From assembly GCA_014649555.1 (NCBI GenBank), contig BMTG01000007.1:347239-411238 (forward strand): a stretch of DNA of 64,000 bases, read 5' to 3'. This DNA comes from Streptomyces globisporus. Lineage in GTDB: Bacteria > Actinomycetota > Actinomycetes > Streptomycetales > Streptomycetaceae. Position 1 is the stretch's first letter, and every line of letters starts with the position of its first letter. The position numbers and the translations under genes were made by a program. The notes under the pieces were generated by a model. That model had not been told where the DNA came from. It searched no databases and saw only the letters and a program-made list of their open reading frames with translations. Shown here one piece after another: positions 1-7,930 of this stretch.

Positions 1-232
1 GCCGGGCGAAGTCGGCGGCGGGCTCGACGCGGTTCAGGGCGTGCCCGACAAGCGTCCAGTTGACCAGGTCGCGGGAGTGCAGGAGCGGCAGCCCCGGGGC
101 CCGGCCGAAGCTGGACGCGGTGAGGTAATGGTCCGCACCGACGCGGACGACGTCCGGGTCGGACCAGTCGGCGTTCAGCACGGGGTTGCGGTACGTGCCG
201 TTGCCGAGGTCGGCGGTCCAGGGCCGGTTCAC
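1..232 (-). CDS. Glycoside hydrolase family 43 protein, N-terminal part (cut by window edge)
   Basis: Only the first ~77 codons lie in the window. The protein begins with the GH43 signature NPVLNADWSDPDVVRVG-type strand (residues ~16-31); Asp25 in SDPD is the likely catalytic base. It then shows the SSFGRAPGLPLLHS and DLVNW motifs typical of beta-xylosidase or alpha-L-arabinofuranosidase blades. No signal peptide is visible, so it probably acts inside the cell on imported oligosaccharides. The GTG start overlaps the stop of the preceding DUF6807 gene (GTGA), so it is the last visible gene of the leftward sugar operon. Exact substrate cannot be told from this fragment. Confidence 0.85.
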   Translation of the reverse strand, partial: MNRPWTADLGNGTYRNPVLNADWSDPDVVRVGADHYLTASSFGRAPGLPLLHSRDLVNWTLVGHALNRVEPAADFAR

Positions 233-1092
233 GAGGTCACCGCCCGACGGACATACCCGGCTGCGGTCTCCCGGTCCAGCCTGCCGTCCGCGACGACGGT
301 GACGATCCGGCGTACGACGGTGGCCCCGGCGGGCACCGGCAGCCGTTCGTCCGCCGCGAGGGAGGAGCCGACGCCCGGGTACTCCGCCGTCCGCACGAAC
401 CACGGATCGCGTCGGGTCTCCTCGGTCGCTCCGGCGAAGACGAGGGTCCAGCCGTCCCCGGCGAGGGCGAGCCAGTCGGTGGCCCGGCCGTGCACCGCCT
501 CCTCGCCCACACGGTCGGCGGAGAACACATCCGGTGGCACGGACTCCTTCGGGGCCCGCCAGAAGAAGCCGCCGTAGCCTGCTCCGGGGCGGCCGTTGGT
601 AGCGGGGCTGCCGATGGAGATGCCCACCGCCGAGGGGTTGGTGAGGGCGAAGGAAAAGTCCAACGCCCAGGCGCTCGCGGACAGTTCGACCGCGCTCACC
701 GTGCGGTGCTCGCGGAGCAGTTCGACGCCGTCCGCCTCCCAGGCGAGCGACTGCGCGAACTCCCCGGGACCGTGCCGCTCCCGGCCGAGGCAGCGCTGGA
801 CGCCGTGGTTGTCCAGCTCGGTGGGCCCCTGCCCCCGGACGTACGTACGCCCGCCCCAGAAGTTGTGGCCGGCCACATCGGGCACGGCGACGGAGACGCC
901 CAGGTGGTGCCGGTGGTCGGCGGGGCGGTCCTGGGTGACGGTGCGGCCGGCGAGCGTGGTGACGGGGTGCAGGCGGGGGCGGCCGTCGGCGGCGGCGCCG
1001 TAGCCGTAGTGGGCGACCGCGCGTCCGGCGCAGTCGAGGCGCTCGGAGGGCGCGGGCGGGATGGCGGACGATGCCGCATCGGGCAGGTTCAT
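229..1092 (-). CDS. DUF6807 / PmoA-like family protein
   Basis: A 287-residue soluble protein. The DRPADHRHHLGVSVAV segment (residues ~55-70), the NFWGGRTYV motif and the C-terminal DPWFVR motif match the family annotated as 'PmoA family / DUF6807'. These proteins commonly sit beside Gfo/Idh oxidoreductases and sugar ABC transporters. The biochemical role of the family is not established; the methane-oxygenase name should not be taken literally. Its ATG overlaps the stop of the Gfo/Idh gene (ATGA) and its stop overlaps the GH43 start, so the three genes are translationally coupled. A role in processing an unusual sugar or sugar acid is inference from context. Confidence 0.8.
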   Translation of the reverse strand: MNLPDAASSAIPPAPSERLDCAGRAVAHYGYGAAADGRPRLHPVTTLAGRTVTQDRPADHRHHLGVSVAVPDVAGHNFWGGRTYVRGQGPTELDNHGVQRCLGRERHGPGEFAQSLAWEADGVELLREHRTVSAVELSASAWALDFSFALTNPSAVGISIGSPATNGRPGAGYGGFFWRAPKESVPPDVFSADRVGEEAVHGRATDWLALAGDGWTLVFAGATEETRRDPWFVRTAEYPGVGSSLAADERLPVPAGATVVRRIVTVVADGRLDRETAAGYVRRAVTS

Positions 1093-2288
1093 GAGGCCGC
1101 CACCTCACTGCTGCGGGCCCAGGCGGCGCCCAGCTCCGAGAAGAGGGAGAGGGATTCGGCCCCGGCGGCGACCAGGCCGTCGATGCCGTGGACCGTACGC
1201 CGCGCGCCTCCGCCGGGGGCGTCGTACCGGATCTCCCAGGCGCCGGCGGGCAGGGCGACGGGCTCGGGGGCTGTGCGTACGGCCTCGACGACCCGCATGA
1301 ACGCTCCCGTGCGCTCCGGCGGCACCAGGAGCGGCGTGCCGTGCTCCAGGTGGTCGACCAGGTTCTCCAGGAGGTCGGTCCGGCCGTGGACACTCTCCTC
1401 GGGTCCGTGGCCGGCACGCTGGACCAGGACGCGGTCCTGCTTGTACCAGAAGGTGATCCGGCCCCGGTCACCGTGGACGATCACGTAGGGCTCCCCGGCC
1501 CGTTCCGCGCAGAGGGTGGCGGCGACGGTGACGGGCAGGCCGCCGGTGGTGGTGACGCGGACGCAGCTGGTGTCGTCCGCCTCGATGTCATGGGCCCGGA
1601 ACAGCTCGGTCTCGACGGACAGGACGTCCTCGGCCACGCCCCGGTCCGCCAGTTCGAGCGCGGTGGCCACGGCGTGCGCCAGCGGATTGGTGAGCACTCC
1701 GTCGACCACGTCGGTGGAGCCGATCCTGCGCCGGCCGGACCAGGGGGCACGGCGGAAGTAGGCGTCGTCGCGGACCCAGGCCCCGGCGGCGCCGACCCCG
1801 GTGAGCTTCCCGATCGCCCCGCTGCGGACGAGGTGCTGGATGGCGGGCACGCCGTGCGAACCGAACGACTGGAACCCCACCTGGCAGGCGGTGCCCGCCC
1901 GCCGGACGCCGTCGGCCATGCGCGCGTAGGCGGCCCAGCTCGCGGCGGGCGGCTTCTCGAGCAGGAGGTGGACGCCTCGGGACGCGGCGGTCAGAGCCAG
2001 GTCGGTGTGGGTCGGGATGGGGGTGCAGACGACGGCGGCACGGGCTCCGGTGGAGTCGAGGAGCGTCCCGAAGTCGGCGGACTGCTCGGGTCTGTCGTTG
2101 CCCAGGAGATCGAAGGGGGCCAGTTCGCCGGGGGTCAGCGGCTCCAGTTCGCAGATCCCGGCCAGCCGCACCCGGCCCTGGTGCTGGAGCCGGCGGAGGT
2201 TGGCCAGGTGCCAGCGGCCGTGGCCCCGGGCGCCGGCCAGCACGACGGGGAGCGGCGCTGCGGCGGGGGTGGTGGAGAGGTCGGTCAT
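1089..2288 (-). CDS. Gfo/Idh/MocA family NAD(P)-dependent oxidoreductase
   Basis: A 399-residue protein with an N-terminal Rossmann fold (VVLAGARGHG, residues ~15-24) and the family EKP motif at residues 111-113, whose lysine is catalytic in the family. The C-terminal half is the alpha/beta substrate domain. Such enzymes oxidise or reduce sugars and inositols at the carbon backbone. The open frame extends much further upstream, but the ATG at 2288 overlaps the stop of the permease gene (ATGA), and the Rossmann motif starts 14 residues later, so this start is preferred. It lies in the operon permease-permease-oxidoreductase-DUF6807-GH43 and probably acts on the imported sugar. Confidence 0.88.
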   Translation of the reverse strand: MTDLSTTPAAAPLPVVLAGARGHGRWHLANLRRLQHQGRVRLAGICELEPLTPGELAPFDLLGNDRPEQSADFGTLLDSTGARAAVVCTPIPTHTDLALTAASRGVHLLLEKPPAASWAAYARMADGVRRAGTACQVGFQSFGSHGVPAIQHLVRSGAIGKLTGVGAAGAWVRDDAYFRRAPWSGRRRIGSTDVVDGVLTNPLAHAVATALELADRGVAEDVLSVETELFRAHDIEADDTSCVRVTTTGGLPVTVAATLCAERAGEPYVIVHGDRGRITFWYKQDRVLVQRAGHGPEESVHGRTDLLENLVDHLEHGTPLLVPPERTGAFMRVVEAVRTAPEPVALPAGAWEIRYDAPGGGARRTVHGIDGLVAAGAESLSLFSELGAAWARSSEVAAS

Positions 2289-3196
2289 CCCTTCACCGCC
2301 CCCGCGCTGAAGCCCGTGACGAGCCACTTCTGGATGAACGCGAAGACGATCACGACGGGCACCGCGGCGATGACCCCGCCCGCCGCGAGCGCGCCGAGGT
2401 CGACGCTGTCCGCCCCGATCAGGGTGTTGAGGCCGACCGGGATCGTCTGCTTGTCCTGTTCGCTGAGGAACATCAGCGCGAACAGGAAGTGGTTCCAGCT
2501 GTGGACGAAGGCGAAGGAGCCGACGGCGATCAGCCCGGGGCGCAGCAGCGGCAGGACGACCGCGCGGAAGGCGGTGAAACGCGAACACCCGTCGACCCAG
2601 GCGGCCTCCTCCAGCGAGACCGGGACGTTCTTGATGAACCCGCTGATCAGGATGATCGACAGCGGAAGCTGGAAGACGGTCTCGGCGATGACCACGCTCC
2701 ACAGGGAGTTGATCATCTGGAGGTTCCGGAAGATCTCGAAGAGCGGCACGAGCATCAGGGCGCCGGGGATGAACTGCGAGCAGAGCAGCGCCAGCATGAA
2801 CGCGCCCTTGATCTTGAAGTCGAACCGGGCCAGGGCGTATCCGCCGGCCAGGGCGACCAGGGTGGTGGCGATCAGGGTGGCGACGCCGACGATCATGCTG
2901 TTCTGGAAGAAGACGGCGAAGCTGCGCTCGTTCCAGACCTTGGAGAAGTGCTCGCCGGTCATCGGCCAGGGCACCAGCGCGGTGGAACCGGCGGGCCGCA
3001 GGGCGAACAAGAGCATCCAGTAGAACGGGATGAGCGTGAACAGCAGGTAGAGGCCGAGCGGCAGGTAGATCTGCCAGCGCGGTACGTCGTCGTAGGCGCG
3101 CTCCCGTCCGGTGCGGCGGCGCGAGGGGGGCTGCGGGCCGCCGGGGTGGACGGACGGCCGGGCGGCGCCGTTCTTCTCGGTGAGTACGGCGGTCAC
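2285..3196 (-). CDS. Carbohydrate ABC transporter permease (MalG type)
   Basis: A 303-residue inner-membrane protein with about six transmembrane helices, the first at residues ~45-65. The cytoplasmic EAA loop that contacts the ATPase is visible at residues 197-203 (EAAWVDG). It belongs to the CUT1 sugar permease group. The GTG start at 3196 overlaps the stop of the MalF-type gene (GTGA). The N-terminal ~40 residues are proline/arginine-rich and cytoplasmic. It should pair with the upstream permease. No solute-binding protein or dedicated ATPase is encoded in this cluster, so an ATPase elsewhere in the genome (such as the shared MsiK of Streptomyces) is the likely partner. Confidence 0.92.
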   Translation of the reverse strand: MTAVLTEKNGAARPSVHPGGPQPPSRRRTGRERAYDDVPRWQIYLPLGLYLLFTLIPFYWMLLFALRPAGSTALVPWPMTGEHFSKVWNERSFAVFFQNSMIVGVATLIATTLVALAGGYALARFDFKIKGAFMLALLCSQFIPGALMLVPLFEIFRNLQMINSLWSVVIAETVFQLPLSIILISGFIKNVPVSLEEAAWVDGCSRFTAFRAVVLPLLRPGLIAVGSFAFVHSWNHFLFALMFLSEQDKQTIPVGLNTLIGADSVDLGALAAGGVIAAVPVVIVFAFIQKWLVTGFSAGAVKG

Positions 3197-4125
3197 TTGT
3201 GGTCGCCTCCGAACTTGCTCAGGCGCAGATAGACGATCGAGCAGAAGAGGAGGATCACGAAGGCGACGGTGGTGAGCGCGGAGGCGTAGCCGAAGTCGTG
3301 TCCCTCGATGCCGGTGTTGGCGACGTAGAGCGGCAGCGTGGTGGTCTCGCCGGCCGGTCCGCCACCGGTGAGGGTGTAGAGCAGGTCGACGTTGTTGAAC
3401 TCCCAGACCCCGCGCAGCAGGGTGGCGAGGATGATCGCGTCGCGCAGGTGCGGGAGGGTGATGTGGAAGAACTGCCGGAGCCTGCCCGCGCCGTCGACCG
3501 ACGCCGCCTCGTACAGCTCCTTGGAGACGGACTGGAGGTCGGCGAGGATGAGGATGGCGAAGAAGGGCACGCCGCGCCAGAGTTCGGTGACCGTGGCGGC
3601 CCAGAAGACGGTTCCGGTGTCCGAGAGCACCGAGGTGCCGTACTCCCCGATCCCGGCGTCCGCGAGGTAACGGCTGAAGCCCGTCGAGGAGTTGTAGAGC
3701 AGGATCCAGATGGTGCTGGTCAGCACTCCGGAGACGGCCCAGGGCGAGAAGACCATGGCACGGGAGATGCCCCGGCCGAGGAAGGTCTGGTTGACGATCA
3801 GGGCCAGAGCCAGGCCGAGCACGAGCTGCAGGGAGACCTGGGTGAAGACCCACTGGGCGCTGAAGCCGAGCGTCGACCAGAACTGGTCGTCCCCGGTGAA
3901 GATCCGCCGGAAGTTGTCGAGCCCGGCGAAGCCGTTCCGCCATGGTTTGGTGACGTTGTAGTTCTGCAGGCTGTAGTAGAAGACGCTGATCACCGGGTAG
4001 GCGATGAAGCCCAGCATCAGCAGGCCCGCGGGCGCGATCAGCAGATACGGCAGGCGGCGGGGTGTCGCCGTGCGGCGGCGAGGCGCCTTGGGCGGCGGGG
4101 TGGCCACGGCGGCGGGTTGGGCCAT
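3193..4125 (-). CDS. Carbohydrate ABC transporter permease (MalF type)
   Basis: A 310-residue integral membrane protein with a short cytoplasmic N-terminus, a first helix at ~27-50, and the EAA motif at residues 206-212 (EAASVDG). The C-terminal half is the usual binding-protein-dependent transport fold. The LDNFRRIFTGDDQFW segment is typical of sugar permeases that take the MalF position. ATG at 4125 was chosen because the upstream frame only adds arginine-rich sequence. It is the first gene after a 131-bp gap carrying a LacI-type operator-like palindrome, so it probably starts its own transcript. Confidence 0.92.
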   Translation of the reverse strand: MAQPAAVATPPPKAPRRRTATPRRLPYLLIAPAGLLMLGFIAYPVISVFYYSLQNYNVTKPWRNGFAGLDNFRRIFTGDDQFWSTLGFSAQWVFTQVSLQLVLGLALALIVNQTFLGRGISRAMVFSPWAVSGVLTSTIWILLYNSSTGFSRYLADAGIGEYGTSVLSDTGTVFWAATVTELWRGVPFFAILILADLQSVSKELYEAASVDGAGRLRQFFHITLPHLRDAIILATLLRGVWEFNNVDLLYTLTGGGPAGETTTLPLYVANTGIEGHDFGYASALTTVAFVILLFCSIVYLRLSKFGGDHK

Positions 4126-4192
4126 GACACGTCTCCGATCTCGGTACGCGCTCGATGCGCTGGATGTACGGCTTGCCGCCGCAGAGGACAGC

Positions 4193-4200
4193 AAGCGCTT
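4193..4200. promoter_or_regulatory. LacI/GalR-type operator core (AAGCGCTT)
   Basis: A perfect 8-bp palindrome with central CpG, AAGCGCTT, the core recognised by many LacI-family sugar repressors. On the minus strand it reads GAGAAAGCGCTTGCTG. It lies 68-75 bp upstream of the MalF-type start, in the only sizeable gap of the leftward cluster. No LacI-family gene is in the window, so the regulator would be elsewhere. The 8-mer alone is short; its position is the main support. Confidence 0.5.
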
Positions 4201-4256
4201 TCTCTCGGCCACTGGAAGACCTGGGCGCCCGTCGCGCGGGGCCCTCGCCGCCCTTC

Positions 4257-6053
4257 TCACCCCACGTACGGGTCGGGCACTTCTCCTTGCCGGGCCAGGA
4301 AGGCGAAGTCGCATCCGGTGTCGGCCTGGGTGATCTGGTCCTGGTACAGAGCGCCGTAGCCGCGCCCGTAGCGGGCGGGCGGCGGGCTCCAGGCGGCCCG
4401 GCGGCGTTCCAGCTCGTCGTCGTCGACGCCGAGGTGCAGCAGGCGGGCCTCGACGTCCAGGGTGATGAGGTCCCCGGTGCGGACCAGGGCGAGGGGCCCG
4501 CCGACGAACGACTCGGGCGCGATGTGCAGGACGCACGCCCCGTAACTGGTGCCGCTCATCCGGGCGTCGGAGATGCGCACCATGTCCCGCACACCCTGCT
4601 TCAGCAGGTAGTCGGGGATCGGCAGCATGCCGTACTCGGGCATGCCGGGGCCGCCCTGGGGCCCGGCGTTGCGCAGCACGAGGACATGGTCCGAAGTGAG
4701 AGCCAGGGCCGGGTCGTTGATCGTGCGCTGCAGCTCCCGGTAGTCGTCGAAGACGACTGCCGGGCCGGTGTGACGCAGCAGGTGCGGCTCGGCGGCGATG
4801 TGCTTGATGACCGCGCCGTCGGGGCAGAGATTGCCGCGCAGAACCGCCACCCCGCCCTCCTCGGCCAGGGGTTCGGTGCGCTCGCGGATGACGGCGCTGT
4901 TGTGGACGGCCGCCCCGTCGAGCTGCTCCCGCAGGGTGGCGTGCGCGGCGGTGGGACGGTCCAGGTGCAGCACGTCGGTGAGCCGGCCCAGGAAGCCGGG
5001 CAGCCCACCCGCGAAATGGAAGTCCTCCATCAAGTACCGGCCGCCGGGACGGAGATCGGCGAGGACGGGCACCGTACGGGCGATCCGGTCGAAGTCGTCC
5101 AGGGTGAGCTTCACCCCGGACCGGCCCGCCATGGCGATCAGGTGGATCACGGCGTTGGTGGAGCCGCCGAGCGCGAGGACGGTGACGACGGCGTCCTCGT
5201 AGGCGTCGGCGGTGAGGATCCGCGACAACGTCGTCCGCTGCCGTACGAGTTCGACGATCCGCAGCCCGGAACCCGCGGCCATCCGCTCGTGCCCGGAGTC
5301 GACGGCCGGGATCGAGGAGGCGCCGGGCAGGGTGACGCCCAGCACCTCGGCGGCGGCCGTCAGCGTGGAGGCGGTGCCCATCGTCATGCAGTGACCGGCG
5401 GAGCGGGCGAGACCGTTCTCCAGCTCCCCCATCTCGCAGTCGCCGATGAGCCCGGCCCGCCGGTCGTCCCAGTACTTCCACATGTCCGTGCCGGAGCCGA
5501 GGACCTCGTTGCGCCAGTGGCCCGGCAGCATCGGCCCGGCCGGCACGAAGACGGTCGGCAGGTCGACGGAGGCCGCGCCCATCAGCAGCGCGGGCGTCGT
5601 CTTGTCGCAGCCCCCCAGCAGTACGGCACCGTCGACGGGGTACGAGCGGAGCAGTTCCTCGGTCTCCATGGCGAGCAGGTTGCGGTAGAGCATGGGGGTC
5701 GGCTTCTGGAAGGTCTCCGAGAGGGTGGAGACCGGGAACTCCAGCGGGAACCCGCCCGCCTGCCAGACGCCCCGCTTCACCGCCTGCGCGCGATCACGCA
5801 GGTGGGAGTGGCAGGGGTTGATGTCCGACCAGGTGTTGAGGACCGCGATGACCGGCTTGCCGAGGTGCTCCTCGGGGAGGTAGCCGAGCTGGCGGGTGCG
5901 GGCCCGATGGCTGAAGGAGCGCAGCCCGTCGGTGCCGTACCACTGGTGGCTGCGCAGCTCCTCGGGCGCGACGGGGGCCGCTTTCCGGTCGTCCGTCCCG
6001 GCGACCACTCTCCGGCCGTCCGTCTGCACGACCGCTCTCCGGTGATCTGTCAC
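4257..6053 (-). CDS. IlvD/Edd-family dehydratase (sugar-acid or dihydroxy-acid dehydratase)
   Basis: A 598-residue member of the iron-sulfur dehydratase family. The cluster cysteines are visible in NPCH (residue ~81), GGCDK (~149) and GHCM (~222), and the later GNLCPDGAVIK motif and the serine-containing RMSGTSYG region are present. The family removes water from dihydroxy acids or aldonic acids such as arabonate, xylonate or gluconate. Beside a DHDPS-family enzyme and glycosidases, an aldonate dehydratase of an oxidative pentose pathway is more likely than IlvD of branched-chain synthesis. GTG at 6053 overlaps the stop of the upstream gene (GTGA); another GTG three codons earlier (6062) is possible. 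Confidence 0.88.
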   Translation of the reverse strand: MTDHRRAVVQTDGRRVVAGTDDRKAAPVAPEELRSHQWYGTDGLRSFSHRARTRQLGYLPEEHLGKPVIAVLNTWSDINPCHSHLRDRAQAVKRGVWQAGGFPLEFPVSTLSETFQKPTPMLYRNLLAMETEELLRSYPVDGAVLLGGCDKTTPALLMGAASVDLPTVFVPAGPMLPGHWRNEVLGSGTDMWKYWDDRRAGLIGDCEMGELENGLARSAGHCMTMGTASTLTAAAEVLGVTLPGASSIPAVDSGHERMAAGSGLRIVELVRQRTTLSRILTADAYEDAVVTVLALGGSTNAVIHLIAMAGRSGVKLTLDDFDRIARTVPVLADLRPGGRYLMEDFHFAGGLPGFLGRLTDVLHLDRPTAAHATLREQLDGAAVHNSAVIRERTEPLAEEGGVAVLRGNLCPDGAVIKHIAAEPHLLRHTGPAVVFDDYRELQRTINDPALALTSDHVLVLRNAGPQGGPGMPEYGMLPIPDYLLKQGVRDMVRISDARMSGTSYGACVLHIAPESFVGGPLALVRTGDLITLDVEARLLHLGVDDDELERRRAAWSPPPARYGRGYGALYQDQITQADTGCDFAFLARQGEVPDPYVG

Positions 6054-6952
6054 AGCGCCCACGCGGCTATCTGCTCCGCGACCTCGGCGCGCCGCTCCTC
6101 CGGCAGAACCCGGCTCGGCGCGCGTACTTCACGGCGGCAGAGGCCGAGCACGGACAGGGCCTCCTTGATGACCGTGACGTTGTTGGCGGACTGCTCCTCG
6201 GCGCGGAGCTCCTCGAACCGGCGAATGCGCTCCCACACCTTCATGGCCGCCACGTAGTCCCCGGCGCGCAGCGCTTCCAGCATGTCGAGGGAGACGGCCG
6301 GGGCGACGTTGACGAGGCCGGAGGTGAAGCCGGTGGCACCGGTGGCGAAGTAGGAGGGGGCGTACAGCTCGGCGAGGCCGGCGACCCAGACGAACCGCTC
6401 CAGTCCGGCGTCGCGGGCGAAGGCCCCGAAGCGCGCGGCGTCGGGTACCGCGTACTTCACGCCGATGACGTTGGGGCAGCTGTCGGCGAGCGCGGCGAGC
6501 CGGTCGCCGGCGAGCAGCGGGTTGCGGATGTACGGGACGACTCCGAGCTCCGGGACGGCCTCGGCGATGGCCCGGTGATAGTCGACCCAGCCCTCCTGGG
6601 CGACATAGGGGTGCACGGGCTGGTGGACCATCACCATCGTCGCGCCGGCCTCGGCGGCGTGCTCGGCGGCGGCGACGGCGGCCGGTACGTCGTGGCCGAC
6701 GCCCACCAGGACGGTGGCGCGTCCGGCGGCCTCCTCGACGGTCAGCTCGGTGACCAGGCGCTGCTCGTCGGGGGTGAGCGCGTAGAACTCCCCGGTGTTG
6801 CCGTTCGGGGTGACGATGCGGACACCGCCGTCGAGCAGCCTTCGCGTCAGGGCGCGATGGTTCGCGACATCGATGCCGCCGTCCTCAGCGAACGGGGTCA
6901 CCGGGATCGCCACAACGTCTGCGAGGGCCGCCTTCAGCGGAGAGAAGTCCAT
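6050..6952 (-). CDS. DHDPS/NAL-family lyase or dehydratase (sugar-acid pathway)
   Basis: A 300-residue TIM-barrel protein. The Schiff-base lysine is Lys166 in NVIGVKYAVPD, and the partner tyrosine is Tyr141 in VPYIRNP. The GNTGEFYALTPDE stretch (residues ~51-63) is the GxxGE substrate-carboxylate loop. The family covers dihydrodipicolinate synthase, 2-keto-3-deoxy-sugar-acid aldolases and dehydratases such as KdgD. Coupled to an IlvD-type dehydratase, a 2-keto-3-deoxy acid is the likely substrate. The ATG at 6952 is chosen because GAAAGG lies ~10 nt upstream; the longer frame runs into the GntR gene. It sits 53 bp after gntR, probably co-transcribed. Confidence 0.87.
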   Translation of the reverse strand: MDFSPLKAALADVVAIPVTPFAEDGGIDVANHRALTRRLLDGGVRIVTPNGNTGEFYALTPDEQRLVTELTVEEAAGRATVLVGVGHDVPAAVAAAEHAAEAGATMVMVHQPVHPYVAQEGWVDYHRAIAEAVPELGVVPYIRNPLLAGDRLAALADSCPNVIGVKYAVPDAARFGAFARDAGLERFVWVAGLAELYAPSYFATGATGFTSGLVNVAPAVSLDMLEALRAGDYVAAMKVWERIRRFEELRAEEQSANNVTVIKEALSVLGLCRREVRAPSRVLPEERRAEVAEQIAAWAL

Positions 6953-7005
6953 GCGGACCGGCCTTTCGTCGGGTTGCTGGTGGTCATGCGGTTCCAGCAG
7001 ACGGT

Positions 7006-7662
7006 TCACGCGGCGCCACCCCCGTCTTCGTCGTCGGGGAAGGCGCGGCGTACGAACGATGCGATGTGGTGATGCAGAGCCTCGGCGGCGGCCTCGGCGT
7101 CTTCGGCGACGGCGAGCCGCAGGATCTCCCGGTGCTCGGCCGCCTCGCGCTCCCAGGAGGGGACGGCCGACCACGCCACCGTCGAGACGAGGGCCGCCTG
7201 ATCGCGGACCTCGTCGAGCATCCGGGCGAGCAGGGGGTTGCCGCAGGGCAGGTACAGGGCGCGGTGGAAATCCCGGTTGGCCAGCGACCTGTCGGCCTTG
7301 TCGAGCGCCGAGTCGGACCGTTCCAGGGCCTCTTGAGCCGCCTCGAGCGAGGCCTTGCGATTGACCGACCGGCGCAGCGCCTCCGGTTCCAGCAGGAGGC
7401 GTACGTCGTACACCTCCCGGGCCATGGTCGCGTCGACCAGCCGCACGGTGGCGCCCTTGTACTGGCTCATGACCACGAGCCCCGTGCCCGCGAGGGTCTT
7501 GAGCGCTTCGCGGACCGGGGTCTTGGACACCCCGAACTGTGCGGCGAGTTCCGTCTCCACCAGCGCCTGTCCCGGTCTCAGCCGCGCGGTGAGGATGGCG
7601 TGCTTGATGGCCTCCAGCACGTACTGGGTCCGGGACGGGATCGGGGCAGGGGCGAAGGTCAT
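7006..7662 (-). CDS. GntR-family regulator, FadR/FCD subgroup
   Basis: A 218-residue regulator. The winged helix-turn-helix covers residues ~10-70 (VETELAAQFGVSKTPVREAL), followed by an all-helical FCD domain that binds small carboxylates through a metal site; its histidines appear in DFHRALY, EHREI and LHHHI. FCD regulators often sense sugar acids, which fits the adjacent dehydratase genes. ATG 7662 has GTGAGAG upstream; the alternative ATG at 7701 lacks a ribosome site. It is divergent from the uronate-dehydrogenase-like gene and leads the leftward run, and probably controls both. Confidence 0.88.
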   Translation of the reverse strand: MTFAPAPIPSRTQYVLEAIKHAILTARLRPGQALVETELAAQFGVSKTPVREALKTLAGTGLVVMSQYKGATVRLVDATMAREVYDVRLLLEPEALRRSVNRKASLEAAQEALERSDSALDKADRSLANRDFHRALYLPCGNPLLARMLDEVRDQAALVSTVAWSAVPSWEREAAEHREILRLAVAEDAEAAAEALHHHIASFVRRAFPDDEDGGGAA

Positions 7663-7707
7663 GGGTGACGGGCTCTCACTATCTCGCGTATCGCGTCTCA
7701 TATATGA

Positions 7708-7720
7708 CGTACGAAGTACG
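7708..7720. promoter_or_regulatory. Inverted repeat, candidate GntR operator
   Basis: CGTAC-GAA-GTACG, perfect 5-bp arms with a 3-bp spacer, in the divergent gap between the FCD-type GntR gene and the uronate dehydrogenase-like gene. The spacing and size resemble FadR-subfamily operators. Assignment to this GntR is inference from position. Confidence 0.45.
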
Positions 7721-7796
7721 ACGCGATGAAGCTAGAGCCGCCCGGAACGCTTCGTCAACGTTTCGGACAGAACAACTTGCGTGACCGCCGGACCAC

Positions 7797-7825
7797 TTGA
7801 CGTAGCCTCACGGACTTCTTAGCTT
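7797..7825 (+). promoter_or_regulatory. Candidate sigma-70-type promoter for the uronate dehydrogenase-like gene
   Basis: TTGACG and TAGCTT separated by 17 bp, 106 bp upstream of the ATG at 7931. Both hexamers fit the housekeeping (HrdB) pattern. A GAGGAG ribosome site follows at 7917-7922. No expression evidence is available. Confidence 0.45.
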
Positions 7826-7930
7826 GTCCACGTATGCGAACGCGGTCCACGGCCCTGAAGACCCGGGGCGTCGCGACACCTGCCCGCCCGGTGCCGCACC
7901 GCTCCGCACCGCCTCCGAGGAGACCCCCGT

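Noticed and set aside
229-530. Overlapping long reading frames opposite or within the sugar-operon genes (and similarly across the window)
   Set aside because: At this GC content, alternative frames stay open by chance; they lack motifs, have poor third-position bias and no ribosome site.
4257-6053. Housekeeping ilvD of branched-chain amino acid synthesis
   Set aside because: Context (GntR-FCD, DHDPS-family enzyme, sugar permeases, glycosidase) points to sugar-acid catabolism instead.
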